Below, piece after piece: positions 53,629 to 63,923 of a stretch of DNA of 64,000 nt; within the stretch, counting starts at the first letter, position 1, and each line of letters starts with the position of its first letter. The notes under the pieces were generated by a model, which was not told the origin of the DNA, did not search any database, and saw only the letters and a list, made by a program, of their open reading frames with translations. The position numbers and the translations under genes were made by a program. The stretch is from Nocardia coubleae NBRC 108252 (GTDB lineage: Bacteria > Actinomycetota > Actinomycetes > Mycobacteriales > Mycobacteriaceae), in the NCBI RefSeq assembly GCF_001612805.1, contig NZ_BDBD01000008.1:124001-188000 (forward strand), given 5' to 3'.

Positions 53629-54963
53629 GTGGCCATCACCGATATCCAGGCCTTCGCCCATCTGACGGCGGCCGACATCGAGACCCTGGGCAAAGAACTC
53701 GACTCGATCCGACGATCTGTCGAAACCTCGCGCGGTGAGCGCGACGCCAAATACATCCGCCGCACCATCGCCGCCCAGCGCGCCCTCGAGGTCGCGGGCC
53801 GCGCGGTGCTGTTCGGCAGCCGCAACCGCTGGGCGTGGCTCGGTGGCACCGCGTTGCTGTCGGTCGCCAAGATCATCGAGAACATGGAGCTCGGGCACAA
53901 CGTCAGCCACGGGCAGTGGGATTGGATGAACGATCCCGAAATCCACTCCACCACCTGGGAGTGGGATCAGACGGGTCCGTCGGCGCAGTGGCGCCGCGCG
54001 CACAACTACTCCCACCACACCTACACCAACGTGCTCGGCAAGGACGAGGACCTGGGTTTCGGCATCCTGCGGATGACCCGCGACGAGGCGTGGGAACCCA
54101 AGCACCTCGTGCAGCCCGCCGCGAACCTGCTGCTGGCCGCCACCTTCGAGTGGGGCATCGCCCTGCACGACCTGGGGATCGAGAAGGAACTCGCGGGCGT
54201 ACCGACCAAGCAGCTGCTGTCGGAGCCGAACAAGGACTTCGCGCGCAAGGCGGGCCGCCAGGTGGTGAAGGACTTCGTCCTGTTCCCCGCGCTCACCGGT
54301 CCGGCCTGGAAGTCGACGCTCAAGGCCAACACCACCGCCAACCTGGTGCGCAATCTGTGGGCCTACGCCGTGATCTTCTGCGGGCACTTCCCCGACGGCG
54401 CCGAGAAATTCACCATCGAACAGCTCGACGGTGAGACCCAGGGCGAGTGGTACCTGCGGCAGATGCTCGGTAGCGCCAACTTCAAGGCGGGCCCGGTCAT
54501 GGCGTTCATGAGCGGCAACCTCTGCTACCAGATCGAGCATCACCTGTTCCCCGACCTGCCGAGCAACCGGTACCCGGAGGTCGCCGCGCAGGTGCGTCAG
54601 CTCTGCGACAAGTACGACCTGCCCTACACCACCGGTTCGCTCGGCAAGCAGTACCTACTGGCCTTCCGCACCATCCACAAGCTCGCGCTGCCCGACCGGT
54701 TCCTCAAGCGCACCGCCGACGACGCGCCCGAGACGTCGTCGGAGCGCAAGTTCCACGGCATCTCGTTGCCGGAGGCGCTGCGCGTCGACCCGGAGACCGG
54801 CAAGCGCCTCGGCCTGCGTTCGGCACTGCACGACGCGAAGGTGAGCCTCGAGGCGAAGGCGCGGCACGAGCAGGAAGTGCTGCGCGAGGCCAAGGTGGCG
54901 CTCAAGAAGCGGGCCCGGCAGGAGAAGGCCGCGCTGCGGAAGAGGGCGCGCGGTCTCAGATAA
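53629..54963 (+). CDS. desA3: Acyl-CoA/stearoyl desaturase (DesA3 family), long C-terminal tail
   Basis: 444 residues from GTG 53629, with 'agagagga' five bases upstream. Membrane-bound desaturase with three His boxes: 'GHNVSHGQW', 'HNYSHHTYTN' and 'QIEHHLFPD'. It oxidises stearoyl to oleoyl chains with the adjacent reductase. The C-terminal ~50 residues are an unusual Lys/Glu/Arg-rich stretch ('SALHDAKVSLEAKARHEQEV') likely helical and soluble. Two tandem palindromes precede the gene. Confidence 0.9.
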   Translation: MAITDIQAFAHLTAADIETLGKELDSIRRSVETSRGERDAKYIRRTIAAQRALEVAGRAVLFGSRNRWAWLGGTALLSVAKIIENMELGHNVSHGQWDWMNDPEIHSTTWEWDQTGPSAQWRRAHNYSHHTYTNVLGKDEDLGFGILRMTRDEAWEPKHLVQPAANLLLAATFEWGIALHDLGIEKELAGVPTKQLLSEPNKDFARKAGRQVVKDFVLFPALTGPAWKSTLKANTTANLVRNLWAYAVIFCGHFPDGAEKFTIEQLDGETQGEWYLRQMLGSANFKAGPVMAFMSGNLCYQIEHHLFPDLPSNRYPEVAAQVRQLCDKYDLPYTTGSLGKQYLLAFRTIHKLALPDRFLKRTADDAPETSSERKFHGISLPEALRVDPETGKRLGLRSALHDAKVSLEAKARHEQEVLREAKVALKKRARQEKAALRKRARGLR

Positions 54964-55020
54964 CATCTGAGTCTCGATTTCGCAATAGGACACATCCCAC
55001 AATCCATCGCGGAAATCACC

Positions 55021-55050
55021 AACCTACGCTCTCGTAACCTACGGTACTGT
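55021..55050 (+). promoter_or_regulatory. Shared desaturase-locus motif and leaderless promoter, second desaturase
   Basis: aacctacgctctcgtaacc (55021-55039) is nearly identical to 52258-52276. TACTGT (55045-55050) stands 7 nt before ATG 55058, so the mRNA is probably leaderless. Confidence 0.65.
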
Positions 55051-55057
55051 AACCGCC

Positions 55058-56299
55058 ATGGCGATCTCGGATGTCAAGGAATACGCGCACCTCACCGCCG
55101 CGGATGTCGAAGCTCTCGGTGCGGAGTTCGACGCGATCCGCCGCGAAATCGAATCTTCGCGAGGCGAAGCCGACGCCCGGTATATCCGCAACGTCATCCG
55201 GTTACAGCGAGCCCTGGAGATCAGCGGCCGCACTGTTCTGTTCGCCAGCTTCCTGCCCCCGGCCTGGCTGGCCGGGGTCGCCCTGCTCGGCACTGCCAAG
55301 ATCATCGAGAACATGGAGATCGGGCACAACGTCATGCACGGGCAGTGGGACTGGATGAACGATCCGGAGATCCACTCCACGTCCTGGGAGTGGGACAACG
55401 CGGGCCCGTCGGCGCACTGGAAGATCACCCACAACTTCCTGCACCACAAGTACACCAACGTCCTGGGCATGGACGACGACATCGGCTACGGCCTGCTGCG
55501 CGTCACCCGCGACCAGCGCTGGATGCCGTTCTACCTGGGCAACCCGATCTACAACTTCCTGCTGCAGGCACTGTTCGAGTACGGCGTCGCGATCCAGCAC
55601 CTCGAGCTGGGCAAGGTGGCGAAGAAGAAGTGGGACAAGGATTCCCCGGAGTGGAAGCAGTTCGACGCCGACCGCAAGCTGGTGCTCAAGAAGATCGGTA
55701 AGCAGGCCGCCAAGGACTATGTGATCTTCCCGCTGCTCACCGGGCCGTCGTTCTTCTCCACCCTCACCGCCAATTTCGCCGCCAATGTGGTGCGCAATGT
55801 GTGGACCAACGCGGTGATCTTCTGCGGGCACTTCCCCGACGGCGCCGAGAAGTTCACCAAGGCCGACATCGAGAACGAGACCAAGGGCGAGTGGTACCTG
55901 CGCCAGATGCTCGGCAGCGCCAACATCAGCGGCGGCCCGGTCATGCACTTCATGACCGGCAACCTCAGCCACCAGATCGAACACCACCTGTTCCCCGACC
56001 TGCCGAGCAACCGCTACGCCGCCATCGCGGTGCGGGTGCGTGAGCTGGCCGACAAGTACGACCTGCCCTACACCACCGGGTCGCTGCCGGTGCAGTACTT
56101 CAAGTCGTGGCGCACGATCCTCAAGCTGTCGCTGCCCAACAAGTACCTGCGCCACACCACCGACGACGCGCCGGAAACCAAGTCGGAGCGTCTTTTCGAG
56201 GGCAAGGCCGTGCCGACGATCGATCCGGTGACGGGTCGCAGGCGTGGATTGCGCACCGCGCTGGCCGCCGGACGACGGATGGCGCGTAGGTCGGCCTGA
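55058..56299 (+). CDS. Acyl-CoA/stearoyl desaturase (DesA3 paralogue)
   Basis: 413 residues, clearly homologous to the preceding desaturase through most of its length, with boxes 'GHNVMHGQW', 'HNFLHHKYTN' and 'QIEHHLFPD'. It lacks the charged C-terminal tail. The tandem arrangement and sequence similarity imply duplication; the pair may differ in chain length or regiochemistry. Leaderless ATG. Confidence 0.9.
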   Translation: MAISDVKEYAHLTAADVEALGAEFDAIRREIESSRGEADARYIRNVIRLQRALEISGRTVLFASFLPPAWLAGVALLGTAKIIENMEIGHNVMHGQWDWMNDPEIHSTSWEWDNAGPSAHWKITHNFLHHKYTNVLGMDDDIGYGLLRVTRDQRWMPFYLGNPIYNFLLQALFEYGVAIQHLELGKVAKKKWDKDSPEWKQFDADRKLVLKKIGKQAAKDYVIFPLLTGPSFFSTLTANFAANVVRNVWTNAVIFCGHFPDGAEKFTKADIENETKGEWYLRQMLGSANISGGPVMHFMTGNLSHQIEHHLFPDLPSNRYAAIAVRVRELADKYDLPYTTGSLPVQYFKSWRTILKLSLPNKYLRHTTDDAPETKSERLFEGKAVPTIDPVTGRRRGLRTALAAGRRMARRSA

Positions 56300-56322
56300 C
56301 CTCGCAATGCCACACTGCACCG

Positions 56323-56958
56323 GTGTGTGCTGAGCAACTGAGCGTCTACGACGCGATCCGTCTGCGTCGCGATGTGCGCGCCGAATTCACCGGCGAACTC
56401 GTCGACGACGACACGTTGTGGCGGATTCTGTCCGCCGCCCACCGGGCGCCGAGCGTCGGCAATTCCCAGCCCTGGGACTTCGTCGTGGTCCGCGAAGCGG
56501 CGACCTTGCGCCGCTTCGCCGACCACGTGGCCGGCAAGCGCGTCGAGTTCCGTGACGCGCTGCCCGCCGACCGGGCCGCGACCTTCGACCCGATCAAGAT
56601 CGAGGGGATCGTCGAGAGCGGTACCGGGATCGTGGTCACCCACGACGACCGGCGCGGCGGACCGCAGGTACTCGGCCGGGCCAGTGTCCCCGAGACCGGT
56701 GTGTATTCGACCGTGCTCGCCATCCAGAACCTGTGGCTGGCGGCGACCGCCGAACAGGTCGGTGTCGGCTGGGTGTCGTTCTACGAACCCGGGTTCCTGC
56801 GCGATCTCGTCGATCTGCCCGAGGGCATCACGCCCATCGCCTGGCTATGCGTCGGACCGGTACACGAATTCCAGGAGGTGCCGGATCTCGAACGCTTCGG
56901 CTGGCGGGCCCGGCGGGCGCTCACCGACGCCGTGCACTACGAAAAGTTCGGTGGCTGA
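56323..56958 (+). CDS. bluB: 5,6-dimethylbenzimidazole synthase BluB
   Basis: 211 residues. Nitroreductase-fold with the BluB signatures 'RRDVRAEFTG', 'APSVGNSQPWDFVVV' and 'AEQVGVGWVSFYEP'. It cleaves FMNH2 to make DMB, the lower base of vitamin B12. GTG 56323 is used; there is no clear Shine-Dalgarno. No other cobalamin gene is in the window. Ends before a strong hairpin. Confidence 0.88.
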   Translation: MCAEQLSVYDAIRLRRDVRAEFTGELVDDDTLWRILSAAHRAPSVGNSQPWDFVVVREAATLRRFADHVAGKRVEFRDALPADRAATFDPIKIEGIVESGTGIVVTHDDRRGGPQVLGRASVPETGVYSTVLAIQNLWLAATAEQVGVGWVSFYEPGFLRDLVDLPEGITPIAWLCVGPVHEFQEVPDLERFGWRARRALTDAVHYEKFGG

Positions 56959-56964
56959 ACGCGA

Positions 56965-56994
56965 TCCGGGCACCCGCGCCCGCGGGTGCCCGGA
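56965..56994. terminator. Bidirectional hairpin between bluB and hpf
   Basis: tccgggcacccgcg (56965-56978) and cgcgggtgcccgga (56981-56994) form a perfect 14-pair stem around cc. Confidence 0.85.
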
Positions 56995-57007
56995 GTTCCG
57001 GATGGGG

Positions 57008-57703
57008 TCAGACCAGCCGGATCAGGCCGTAGTCGAAGGCGTGTCTGCGATAGACCACCGACGGCCGGTCCGTTTCCTTGTCGTGGAAGAGGAAGAAGTC
57101 GTGCCCGACCAGTTCCATCTGGTACAGGGCGTCGTCGACCGTCATCGGCGTAGCCGGATGGTCCTTCGTGCGCACGATGTGGCCGGGACCCTCGTCCTGG
57201 GGTTCCTCGTCGTGTTCGTGCGCCACGTGCCCGTTGGCCTGGGCGAACAGCGAGTCGTCGACCAGGGACGCGGTGGCCTGGGCTACCGAGACGGGCGTCT
57301 TGTCTCCGTAGTGCACCACGCGGCGCTTGTCCTTGGACCTGCGCAGCCTGCTCTCGATCTTCTGTGATGCCGACTCGAACGCGGCATAGAAGCTGTCGGC
57401 GCACGCTTCGGCACGCACGATCGGGCCACGCCCGCGTGCGGTGATCTCGACGCGCTGGCAGGCCTTGCGTTGACGACGGTTGCGCTCGTGGAACAGCTCC
57501 ACATCGAAGAGGAAGATCGACGGATCGAAGCGCTCCAGCCGGGAGAGCTTCTCCGAGACATAGATTCGATAGTGGTCGGGTACTTCGACATTGCGACCGG
57601 AGACCACCACTTCCGAGTGGGGTGTCCGAGTCGAGTCGGTGGCACTGTCCTCCAGTGCCGAAGGGTCAGCATCGTGCACTGATGCCCGTGCAGAAGTCGT
57701 CAC
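57008..57703 (-). CDS. hpf: Long-form ribosome hibernation-promoting factor
   Basis: 231 residues from GTG 57703, with 'gggagg' seven bases upstream; the longer upstream frame is not needed. N-terminal S30AE domain 'VVVSGRNVEVPDHYRIYVSEKL' and 'FHERNRRQRKACQRVEI', then a linker and the C-terminal dimerisation domain 'VDDALYQMELVGHDFFLFHDKET' characteristic of long HPF that makes 100S ribosomes. Homologue of Rv3241c. Next gene on the strand is comF, separated by 183 bases holding the hpf promoter. Confidence 0.93.
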   Translation of the reverse strand: MTTSARASVHDADPSALEDSATDSTRTPHSEVVVSGRNVEVPDHYRIYVSEKLSRLERFDPSIFLFDVELFHERNRRQRKACQRVEITARGRGPIVRAEACADSFYAAFESASQKIESRLRRSKDKRRVVHYGDKTPVSVAQATASLVDDSLFAQANGHVAHEHDEEPQDEGPGHIVRTKDHPATPMTVDDALYQMELVGHDFFLFHDKETDRPSVVYRRHAFDYGLIRLV

Positions 57704-57886
57704 GCGAGTACCTCCCGGATATGGCCGCACACCAGAGCGAGTGCGGCGGGATTGAGCTGTGCCGATCGGGAATCGCTCGACACCAGAGTTCGCGGCGCCA
57801 CCTCCCAGAAGCTGTGGTTCGGTGTGTGTTCGCGACGCTAGTCCGCCACGGACGAGTCCGCCACTGTTCACGCAAATTTCGCTGAG

Positions 57887-58531
57887 TCAAGCCGCACAGG
57901 TCACCAAAACAGCGCACGGACGTATGCCGATCCGGCTAAGAACACGTATCGATTCGGTGGCGGTGGCGCCGGTGGTCAACACGTCGTCGACCAGCACTAC
58001 CTCGGCATTCGCCGGAATTGGTGCCCGCGCGGTGGCCGGGGTCACGGCGATGATCTTGTGCGCGAGATTGTGTACACGCTCGCGCGTGCCCAGCCCGACG
58101 GAGTCGCGGACACCGGGCCTCATACGAAGCAGACCGACCGTCCGGCAATCGATCAGCCACCTTGCCGCACAAGCCGTAGAACGGGCTACGGGATCGCCGC
58201 CGCGGCTGCGGGCGGCCGAGGTTCGGGTGGGCGCCGGAATCAGCACCAGCGGGCGGTCAGCGGACCGTAACCGGGCCAATGCCGCGGCGAGTGCGGCGCC
58301 GAGCGGGTCGGCCAGGTCTCGTCGGCCGTGCTCCTTGGCCGCCAGCACCGCGCGCTTGGCCGGACCGCGATAGGGGCGAAGTGCCCAGCACGGAACACCG
58401 GGGTCGGTTCGTGGGCGTACCCGCACCGGACCCGTCGTCAACTCGGCCGCGCACGCGCCGCACCAGGGCGTGCCCGCCAGCGCACAGCCGCCGCAGCGGA
58501 CCGGCAGCACGAGATCGAGCAGAGCCTTCAT
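57887..58531 (-). CDS. comF: ComF-family phosphoribosyltransferase-like protein
   Basis: 214 residues. N-terminal zinc-binding cysteines 'RCGGCALAGTPWCGACAAEL', then a PRTase domain with 'VVLVDDVLTTGATATE' PRPP loop. ComF proteins are linked to DNA uptake and recombination in competent bacteria, but their role in actinomycetes is unproven. Rv3242c homologue. It ends 183 bases before hpf and starts 33 bases after the lpqB stop region. Confidence 0.88.
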   Translation of the reverse strand: MKALLDLVLPVRCGGCALAGTPWCGACAAELTTGPVRVRPRTDPGVPCWALRPYRGPAKRAVLAAKEHGRRDLADPLGAALAAALARLRSADRPLVLIPAPTRTSAARSRGGDPVARSTACAARWLIDCRTVGLLRMRPGVRDSVGLGTRERVHNLAHKIIAVTPATARAPIPANAEVVLVDDVLTTGATATESIRVLSRIGIRPCAVLVTCAA

Positions 58532-58564
58532 AGCCGGTGAGCATGACAGCGGGTACCGACAGAT

Positions 58565-60361
58565 TCAGGTCGGCAGGACCGGGACCACGCCTTCGCCGGT
58601 GAGCCCGGGCACCTCGCGCCAGAAGCGGTCGGTTCGGGTGGGGTCGGCGGTCTGCAGTTGCAGCACCGCGCGGGAATCGGCGACGTACTGGGTCGACTGC
58701 GTCGCCGTGACCACCCGGACCGGCGGAGTCAGGTTCTGCGAGGTCACCGGCGTGAACTGGGAACCGTCGATGGACACGGTGAACACCGGGTCGACATTGC
58801 CTTCCCTGGCGACCATGAGGGTGTCGCCGGTGATCCAGCTCAGCGACACCGCTGGCGTGCTCAGACCGATCGCCACCGGCAGTGCGGAGGTGAGCGCGTA
58901 CTTGCCGTCCGGCCTGCGTTCGATCACCGCCACGTACACCTTGCCGTCGGCGATCAGCGCGGCCCGCACACCGGTCCGCGAGACGACAACCTCGGTGATC
59001 GGCAGTCGCGGCGCACCCGCGCCTTCGAACAGCCCCGCGGTGTCCACGTCCTGCAGCGACACATTGCCGGTGGCGCGATCGGTGACCGCACGCACCACCC
59101 GTTGCTCGTCGAGGACGGTCCACGCGGCGCCACCGTCCATGGTCCAGGACGGCCGGGCGATACTCGCCGCCTCGACCACACCGAACGCGCCCGCACCGTA
59201 GTTGCCGATCAGCAGGGTGCGGCCCGGTTCCGGTGCGGGCCTTCCGGTGTCGGCGACGGCGGCGACGAACTGGCCGTCCGACGAGATGCCGACCGACTGC
59301 AGGTTGGTCGCCTCCCCGAAGGCCCCACTGGGCGCGACGATCCCGTCCGGTGTCACCTGCACGAGGGTGCCGTTGCGCAGTGCGTGCAGCCCGATCTTGT
59401 TCCCGCCGGGCGCCGCCGCACTGAACTGGTCGACATCGGCGACCGACCAGCCGCTCGCGAAGCGTTCGTCGAGGGGTTTGCCGTCGGCGAGCAACACATA
59501 CGGGCCGAGGATGTCGGCGCGCGACAGCGTCGTCACCACCTGGGCGGCCAGCAGTTCGCGACCACGTTGATCGAGCGTCCCGATCCCACCGAAATCGATA
59601 CGCACCCCACCGATTCCGACACCCACCTCGCCGGGGTCGTTCTCCGCCTTGGTGATCGGGCTGCGCACCGCGGTCGGCGGGGCGAGCAGATTGCGGACAA
59701 CCCCGGCGATGGCCGACTGTGGGCCGCCGCTGAGCAGGCCGACGAGCCGCTCGGTGAGTTGACCTCGTGGCACCGAGAGCCAGCGCGGATCCGGCACGAG
59801 CAGCTGGGCGGTGCTGTCGAAGTAATACAGGATGTAGCGCTGGTAGGTGCTCGCGAACGACGCCGAAGCCATCACGACACCGTCGGGCAGGTCGGTGATG
59901 CGCCATTCCCCGTCGACCTTGCTCATCTCGATCTTGTTCTCGAGCATGCCGTCGGTGGCGCGGTAGACGCCGTCGCGGCTCAGCTCACCGACCTTGCGGG
60001 CGCGCACCACATACGTCGCCCGGTCGCCGGTGCGCGATTCGCGCAGCGTGTCGGGCCGATCGACGATGGTGATGCTCGCCTCGTCGTTCCACTCGCCCGC
60101 CGTGTCGTCGCGCATGTACTGGCGGGCGGCGGCGTGCCGGTTGGCCGGGTCGGCGCTGGCACCGAGGAAATCGCCGACCAGCAGGTCGGGATCGCGGCCG
60201 GGCTCCGGCGGCGGCGGGCCCGCCGACGTGGGTTCGCGCTCGATGGTGCCGAGGGCCTGCGGCGCCGACGATTCGGGCAGGCTCGCACACCCGGTGAGGA
60301 CGAGCAGGCAGACGAGGGCGAACAGCCCCACACCCTTGCGAACACCACCCGCGTTGCTCAT
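58565..60361 (-). CDS. lpqB: Lipoprotein LpqB
   Basis: 598 residues from ATG 60361, overlapping the mtrB stop (ATGA). Signal 'VCLLVLTGC' gives a lipidated Cys. The body has a GerMN-like middle and a C-terminal beta-propeller ('[14 protein letters not shown]', '[14 protein letters not shown]'). In mycobacteria LpqB binds the extracellular domain of MtrB and influences MtrA phosphorylation, growth and cell division. Member of the mtrA-mtrB-lpqB operon. Confidence 0.95.
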   Translation of the reverse strand: MSNAGGVRKGVGLFALVCLLVLTGCASLPESSAPQALGTIEREPTSAGPPPPEPGRDPDLLVGDFLGASADPANRHAAARQYMRDDTAGEWNDEASITIVDRPDTLRESRTGDRATYVVRARKVGELSRDGVYRATDGMLENKIEMSKVDGEWRITDLPDGVVMASASFASTYQRYILYYFDSTAQLLVPDPRWLSVPRGQLTERLVGLLSGGPQSAIAGVVRNLLAPPTAVRSPITKAENDPGEVGVGIGGVRIDFGGIGTLDQRGRELLAAQVVTTLSRADILGPYVLLADGKPLDERFASGWSVADVDQFSAAAPGGNKIGLHALRNGTLVQVTPDGIVAPSGAFGEATNLQSVGISSDGQFVAAVADTGRPAPEPGRTLLIGNYGAGAFGVVEAASIARPSWTMDGGAAWTVLDEQRVVRAVTDRATGNVSLQDVDTAGLFEGAGAPRLPITEVVVSRTGVRAALIADGKVYVAVIERRPDGKYALTSALPVAIGLSTPAVSLSWITGDTLMVAREGNVDPVFTVSIDGSQFTPVTSQNLTPPVRVVTATQSTQYVADSRAVLQLQTADPTRTDRFWREVPGLTGEGVVPVLPT

Positions 60362-62082
60362 GACTCTCGGTCTCCGGTCTCGGTCGCTGCGGCTTCCTCG
60401 TTGTCGTCGGCGGCGTTGTCGCGCTGGATGTCGAGGACCTCGGGTTCCGGCTCGGCCTCGGGTAACGCGGGCACCTTGCGCAGCATCGGTTCCAGCGCCA
60501 GCGGGCTCGGGCCGAGTTTGCGGCCGCGGACCATCGGCAGCAGCAACCGGAAGCTGGCGCCGACGCCCGGATCGCCCCAGGCCTCCAGTCGGCCCTCGTG
60601 CAGGTTGGCGTCCTCGACACTGATCGACAGGCCGAGACCGGTGCCGCCGGAGCGGCGCACCCGCGAGGGGTCCGAGCGCCAGAACCGGTTGAACACCAGC
60701 TTCTCCTCCCCCGGTCGCAGACCGACACCCTGATCGCGCACGACCGTCGCCACGGCATTGGCCTCGGCGTCGCCGCGCATCCGGATCAGGACCGGTTTGC
60801 CCTCGGAGTGGTCGATCGCGTTGGCGAGCAGATTGCGCAGCACCCGCTCCACGCGGCGCGGATCGACCTCGGCGACCACCGGTTCCTCCGGCAGGTCGAC
60901 GACCAGCTCTACCCCGGCGTCCTTGGCCAGATGCCGCACGGTCGTGATCGCGGCCCGCGCGCACATCCGCACGTCGAGGGACTCCACCTGGAGTTCGGCC
61001 ACACCGGCGTCGTGCCGGGAGATCTCCAGGAGGTCGTTGAGCAGACCTTCGAACCGGTCGAGTTCGTTGACGAGCAGTTCGGAGCTGCGCGCGAGCGCGG
61101 GATCGAGATCGTCGCTGGAACCGTGGATGAGGTCGGCGGCCATGCGCACGGTGGTGAGTGGGGTGCGCAGCTCGTGGCTGACGTCGGAGGTGAACCGGCG
61201 CTGCAGATTGCCGAATTCCTCGAGCTGGGTGATCTGGTTCGACAGGCTCTCGGCCATCTCGTTGAACGCCTGCGCCAACCGCGCCATGTCGTCCTCGCCG
61301 CGCACCAGCATGCGTTCCTTCAGCCTGCCGTCGGCGAAGCGACCGGCGATGCGCGCGGCCGAACGGATCGGCAGCACCACCTGCCGGGTGACCAGCGCGG
61401 TGATCGCGGCGAGCAACACCAGCAGGACCACGCCACCGATGAGCATCGTGCCGCGCATCAGCGACAGGCTCGACTCCTCGCTGGCCAGCGGGAAGATCAG
61501 GTAGATCTCGAGGGTCGCGATCTCGGCGCTCGGGCTGCCGATGATCAGCGCGCGGCCACGGTAGCCGTCCGGGTCGGCGACGGTGGTGAACTGGTAGGAC
61601 ACCTGGCTGCGCTGCACGAATCGGCGCAGTTCCTGTGGCACCTCGGAGATGAGATCGGTGGTGATCTCCTGCGGCGGGGTGCCACCGACCATGGCCAGCG
61701 CGGAGTCGAAACTACCGGCGGCGCCCGTGGATTGCCCCGTGCCGCCCCGGCTGGACAGCGCGCTGCGCGCGTCGGCCAGTTGCTGCTGGCGGCTGTTGGC
61801 GCCCTCGACACCGCTCAGCTCGTTCTCGATCGTGCTGCGGGCACGATCCATCTCCTCGACCGCCGCGTTGATCTTGGCTTCGAGGAGCCGGTCGGTGATC
61901 TGACCGGTCAGCACGACCCCGAGGATCGTGATCACGATGAGGGAGAGAGTCAGCGTGGAAACGATGACCCGCAATTGCAGCGAGCGACGCCACAGGTGAC
62001 CCAGCGCGGTGCCGATGGTCTGGAACCAGTCGAGCACCGGGGTCGCCCACCGCCGCAGCCGCGCGATGAGCCCGTCGGTCAC
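60358..62082 (-). CDS. mtrB: Sensor histidine kinase MtrB
   Basis: 574 residues from GTG 62082. Two transmembrane segments (about 38-60 and 215-238) flank an extracellular domain; HAMP follows, then the phospho-acceptor box '[18 protein letters not shown]' and HATPase motifs '[12 protein letters not shown]' and 'GGTGLGLSI'. The C-terminus has an acidic tail (EAEPEPEV). Partner of MtrA, 22 bases downstream of the mtrA stop. Confidence 0.96.
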   Translation of the reverse strand: MTDGLIARLRRWATPVLDWFQTIGTALGHLWRRSLQLRVIVSTLTLSLIVITILGVVLTGQITDRLLEAKINAAVEEMDRARSTIENELSGVEGANSRQQQLADARSALSSRGGTGQSTGAAGSFDSALAMVGGTPPQEITTDLISEVPQELRRFVQRSQVSYQFTTVADPDGYRGRALIIGSPSAEIATLEIYLIFPLASEESSLSLMRGTMLIGGVVLLVLLAAITALVTRQVVLPIRSAARIAGRFADGRLKERMLVRGEDDMARLAQAFNEMAESLSNQITQLEEFGNLQRRFTSDVSHELRTPLTTVRMAADLIHGSSDDLDPALARSSELLVNELDRFEGLLNDLLEISRHDAGVAELQVESLDVRMCARAAITTVRHLAKDAGVELVVDLPEEPVVAEVDPRRVERVLRNLLANAIDHSEGKPVLIRMRGDAEANAVATVVRDQGVGLRPGEEKLVFNRFWRSDPSRVRRSGGTGLGLSISVEDANLHEGRLEAWGDPGVGASFRLLLPMVRGRKLGPSPLALEPMLRKVPALPEAEPEPEVLDIQRDNAADDNEEAAATETGDRES

Positions 62083-62104
62083 CGCGGCGCCTCACAGCGA
62101 CCGA

Positions 62105-62782
62105 TCACGGCGGTCCGGCCTTGTATCCGACGCCACGCACAGTGAGCACGATCTCCGGGTTCTCCGGATCCTTCTCGACCTTGGCGCGCAGCCGCTGCAC
62201 GTGCACGTTCACCAGGCGGGTGTCGGCGGCGTGCCGGTAACCCCACACCTGTTCGAGCAGCACCTCGCGGGTGAACACCTGACGCGGTTTGCGCGCGAGC
62301 GCCACCAGCAGGTCGAACTCCAGTGGGGTGAGCGAGATCTGTGTGCCACCGCGGGTCACCTTGTGCGCGGGCACGTCGATGACGATGTCGGCGATCGAGA
62401 GCAGCTCCGCCGGTTCGTCCTCGGTGCGGCGCAGTCGCGCACGCACGCGGGCGACGAGTTCCTTGGGCTTGAACGGCTTGACGATGTAATCGTCGGCACC
62501 GGACTCGAGACCGAGGACCACATCGACGGTGTCGGTCTTGGCGGTGAGCATCACGATCGGAACGCCGGAATCGGCCCGCAGCACGCGGCATACGTCGATG
62601 CCGTTCATGCCGGGCAGCATCAGGTCCAGCAAAACCAGGTCGGGGCGGATCTCCCGCACCGCCGACAGGGCCTGCGTGCCGTCGCCGACCACGTGCGGGT
62701 CGAACCCTTCCCCGCGCAAGACGATGGTCAGCATCTCAGCGAGTGCCATATCGTCGTCGACGACCAGAATCTTGGGCTTCAT
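62105..62782 (-). CDS. mtrA: Response regulator MtrA
   Basis: 225 residues. Receiver domain with 'VVDDD' acid pocket and phospho-acceptor Asp53 ('LLDLMLPG'), then an OmpR-type winged helix ('LEFDLLVALARKPRQVFTRE'). Essential regulator of replication initiation, cell division and wall genes in mycobacteria. First gene of the mtrAB-lpqB operon; the start is ATG 62782. Confidence 0.97.
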   Translation of the reverse strand: MKPKILVVDDDMALAEMLTIVLRGEGFDPHVVGDGTQALSAVREIRPDLVLLDLMLPGMNGIDVCRVLRADSGVPIVMLTAKTDTVDVVLGLESGADDYIVKPFKPKELVARVRARLRRTEDEPAELLSIADIVIDVPAHKVTRGGTQISLTPLEFDLLVALARKPRQVFTREVLLEQVWGYRHAADTRLVNVHVQRLRAKVEKDPENPEIVLTVRGVGYKAGPP

Positions 62783-62859
62783 AATCCTATGTTGTCATCT
62801 TCCAGGCCAGGATCGGGCCGCCACGCCATTAATGGTGTGAACCCGTCGCTTATCCAACC

Positions 62860-63507
62860 TTATCCGGCAAGAATTTCCGTGCACACAGTGAGCAGGGCGG
62901 GCCGGTCGTGTTCGGATCGGTATGTCCACCACCGGCCGAACCAATCGCGGTCGGCCAGTTCACGATAGACCTCGCCGGTGCGCTGCTGTAGACCGCTGTC
63001 CTTCTCGTAGGCGTCGAGGGCGCGTGCGGTGTCGAGTTCGCCACGGCGACGGGCACGTTCGGCGGCCACGTCGGTGCCGACATCGATGAGCACGGTGAGG
63101 TCGGGCACCGGGAGCCCGAGCCTACCGTATTCCAGATCGCCCACCCAGGCGACGATTTCGCCGTCGGCGTCCTGCACGGCGCGGGCCGCGGAATAGGCGG
63201 CGTTGGAGGCGACCCAGCGATCGAGGATCACGATGTCGTTGGCGTCCAACAGGTTCGACAGCTCCGCGCTAGCGTCGGCGCGATCCAGGGCGAACATGAT
63301 CGCCATGGCGTTGATCGAGCCGGCGAGATCGCCGTGCGACCCGCGCAATGCCTCGGCCGCGAGGTCGGCGTGTATCGATCGGCCGTATCGCGGAAAGGCG
63401 AGACTGCCCGCGCGAAGTCCTTTCGCGGACAGTTCGTCGACGAGCCCGTCGATGAGCGTGCGTTTACCCGCTCCGTCGAGCCCTTCCACCGCGATCAACA
63501 CACCCAT
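62860..63507 (-). CDS. tmk: Thymidylate kinase
   Basis: 215 residues. P-loop 'EGLDGAGKRTL', DR(Y/H) equivalent 'ILDRWVASNAAYS' and lid residues are present; converts dTMP to dTDP. Position directly upstream of mtrA as in M. tuberculosis (Rv3247c), 77 bases apart. S-adenosylhomocysteinase, the usual next gene, is not within this window; a small secreted protein gene stands there instead. Confidence 0.95.
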   Translation of the reverse strand: MGVLIAVEGLDGAGKRTLIDGLVDELSAKGLRAGSLAFPRYGRSIHADLAAEALRGSHGDLAGSINAMAIMFALDRADASAELSNLLDANDIVILDRWVASNAAYSAARAVQDADGEIVAWVGDLEYGRLGLPVPDLTVLIDVGTDVAAERARRRGELDTARALDAYEKDSGLQQRTGEVYRELADRDWFGRWWTYRSEHDRPALLTVCTEILAG

Positions 63508-63626
63508 GCCGTGAGATTACCGCGCCGCGTGCCACGCCCTTCGACACGAGCCGCTCCGGCGATTCCGGCCCATTCCGAGATTGTGAGGTGTTTTCATTTC
63601 AGAGTCTGTTCTACCCAGGAGTCACC

Positions 63627-63884
63627 ATGCGCTCACACATCGCCCTGCACACCGCCGTCGCCGCCACGGCTCTCGGACTCGCCCTCGCCGGCGCGGGCAC
63701 CGCCTCGGCCGCCCCCGTCGACCCGATTCGCCACGGTCACCACAACAACCCAGGTCTGCTCTCCGGCTCCGCATCCGCGGGCTCCGCCGCCGCGGGGTCG
63801 GCCGCCCGCGGCTCGGCCGAACTGGCAGGCTGCCTCCTGCTGGAAGTCGTCGTACCCCTCCCGCTCTGCTTGCTGTTGAGCTGA
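63627..63884 (+). CDS. Small secreted protein, Ala/Ser/Gly-rich
   Basis: 85 residues from ATG 63627, with 'aggag' five bases upstream. Signal peptide 'MRSHIALHTAVAATALGLAL' to AGTASA-A. The mature part is low complexity (Gly/Ser/Ala repeats 'SASAGSAAAGSAARGSAELAG') and ends hydrophobically 'CLLLEVVVPLPLCLLLS' with two Cys. Not a known family. A terminator hairpin follows. Confidence 0.6.
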   Translation: MRSHIALHTAVAATALGLALAGAGTASAAPVDPIRHGHHNNPGLLSGSASAGSAAAGSAARGSAELAGCLLLEVVVPLPLCLLLS

Positions 63885-63890
63885 CCTTTC

Positions 63891-63923
63891 GGGTGCGGCC
63901 TGTGACTCACGCGGGCCGCACCC
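63891..63923 (+). terminator. Hairpin after the last small secreted-protein gene
   Basis: gggtgcggcc (63891-63900) pairs with ggccgcaccc (63914-63923). No U-run. Confidence 0.7.
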
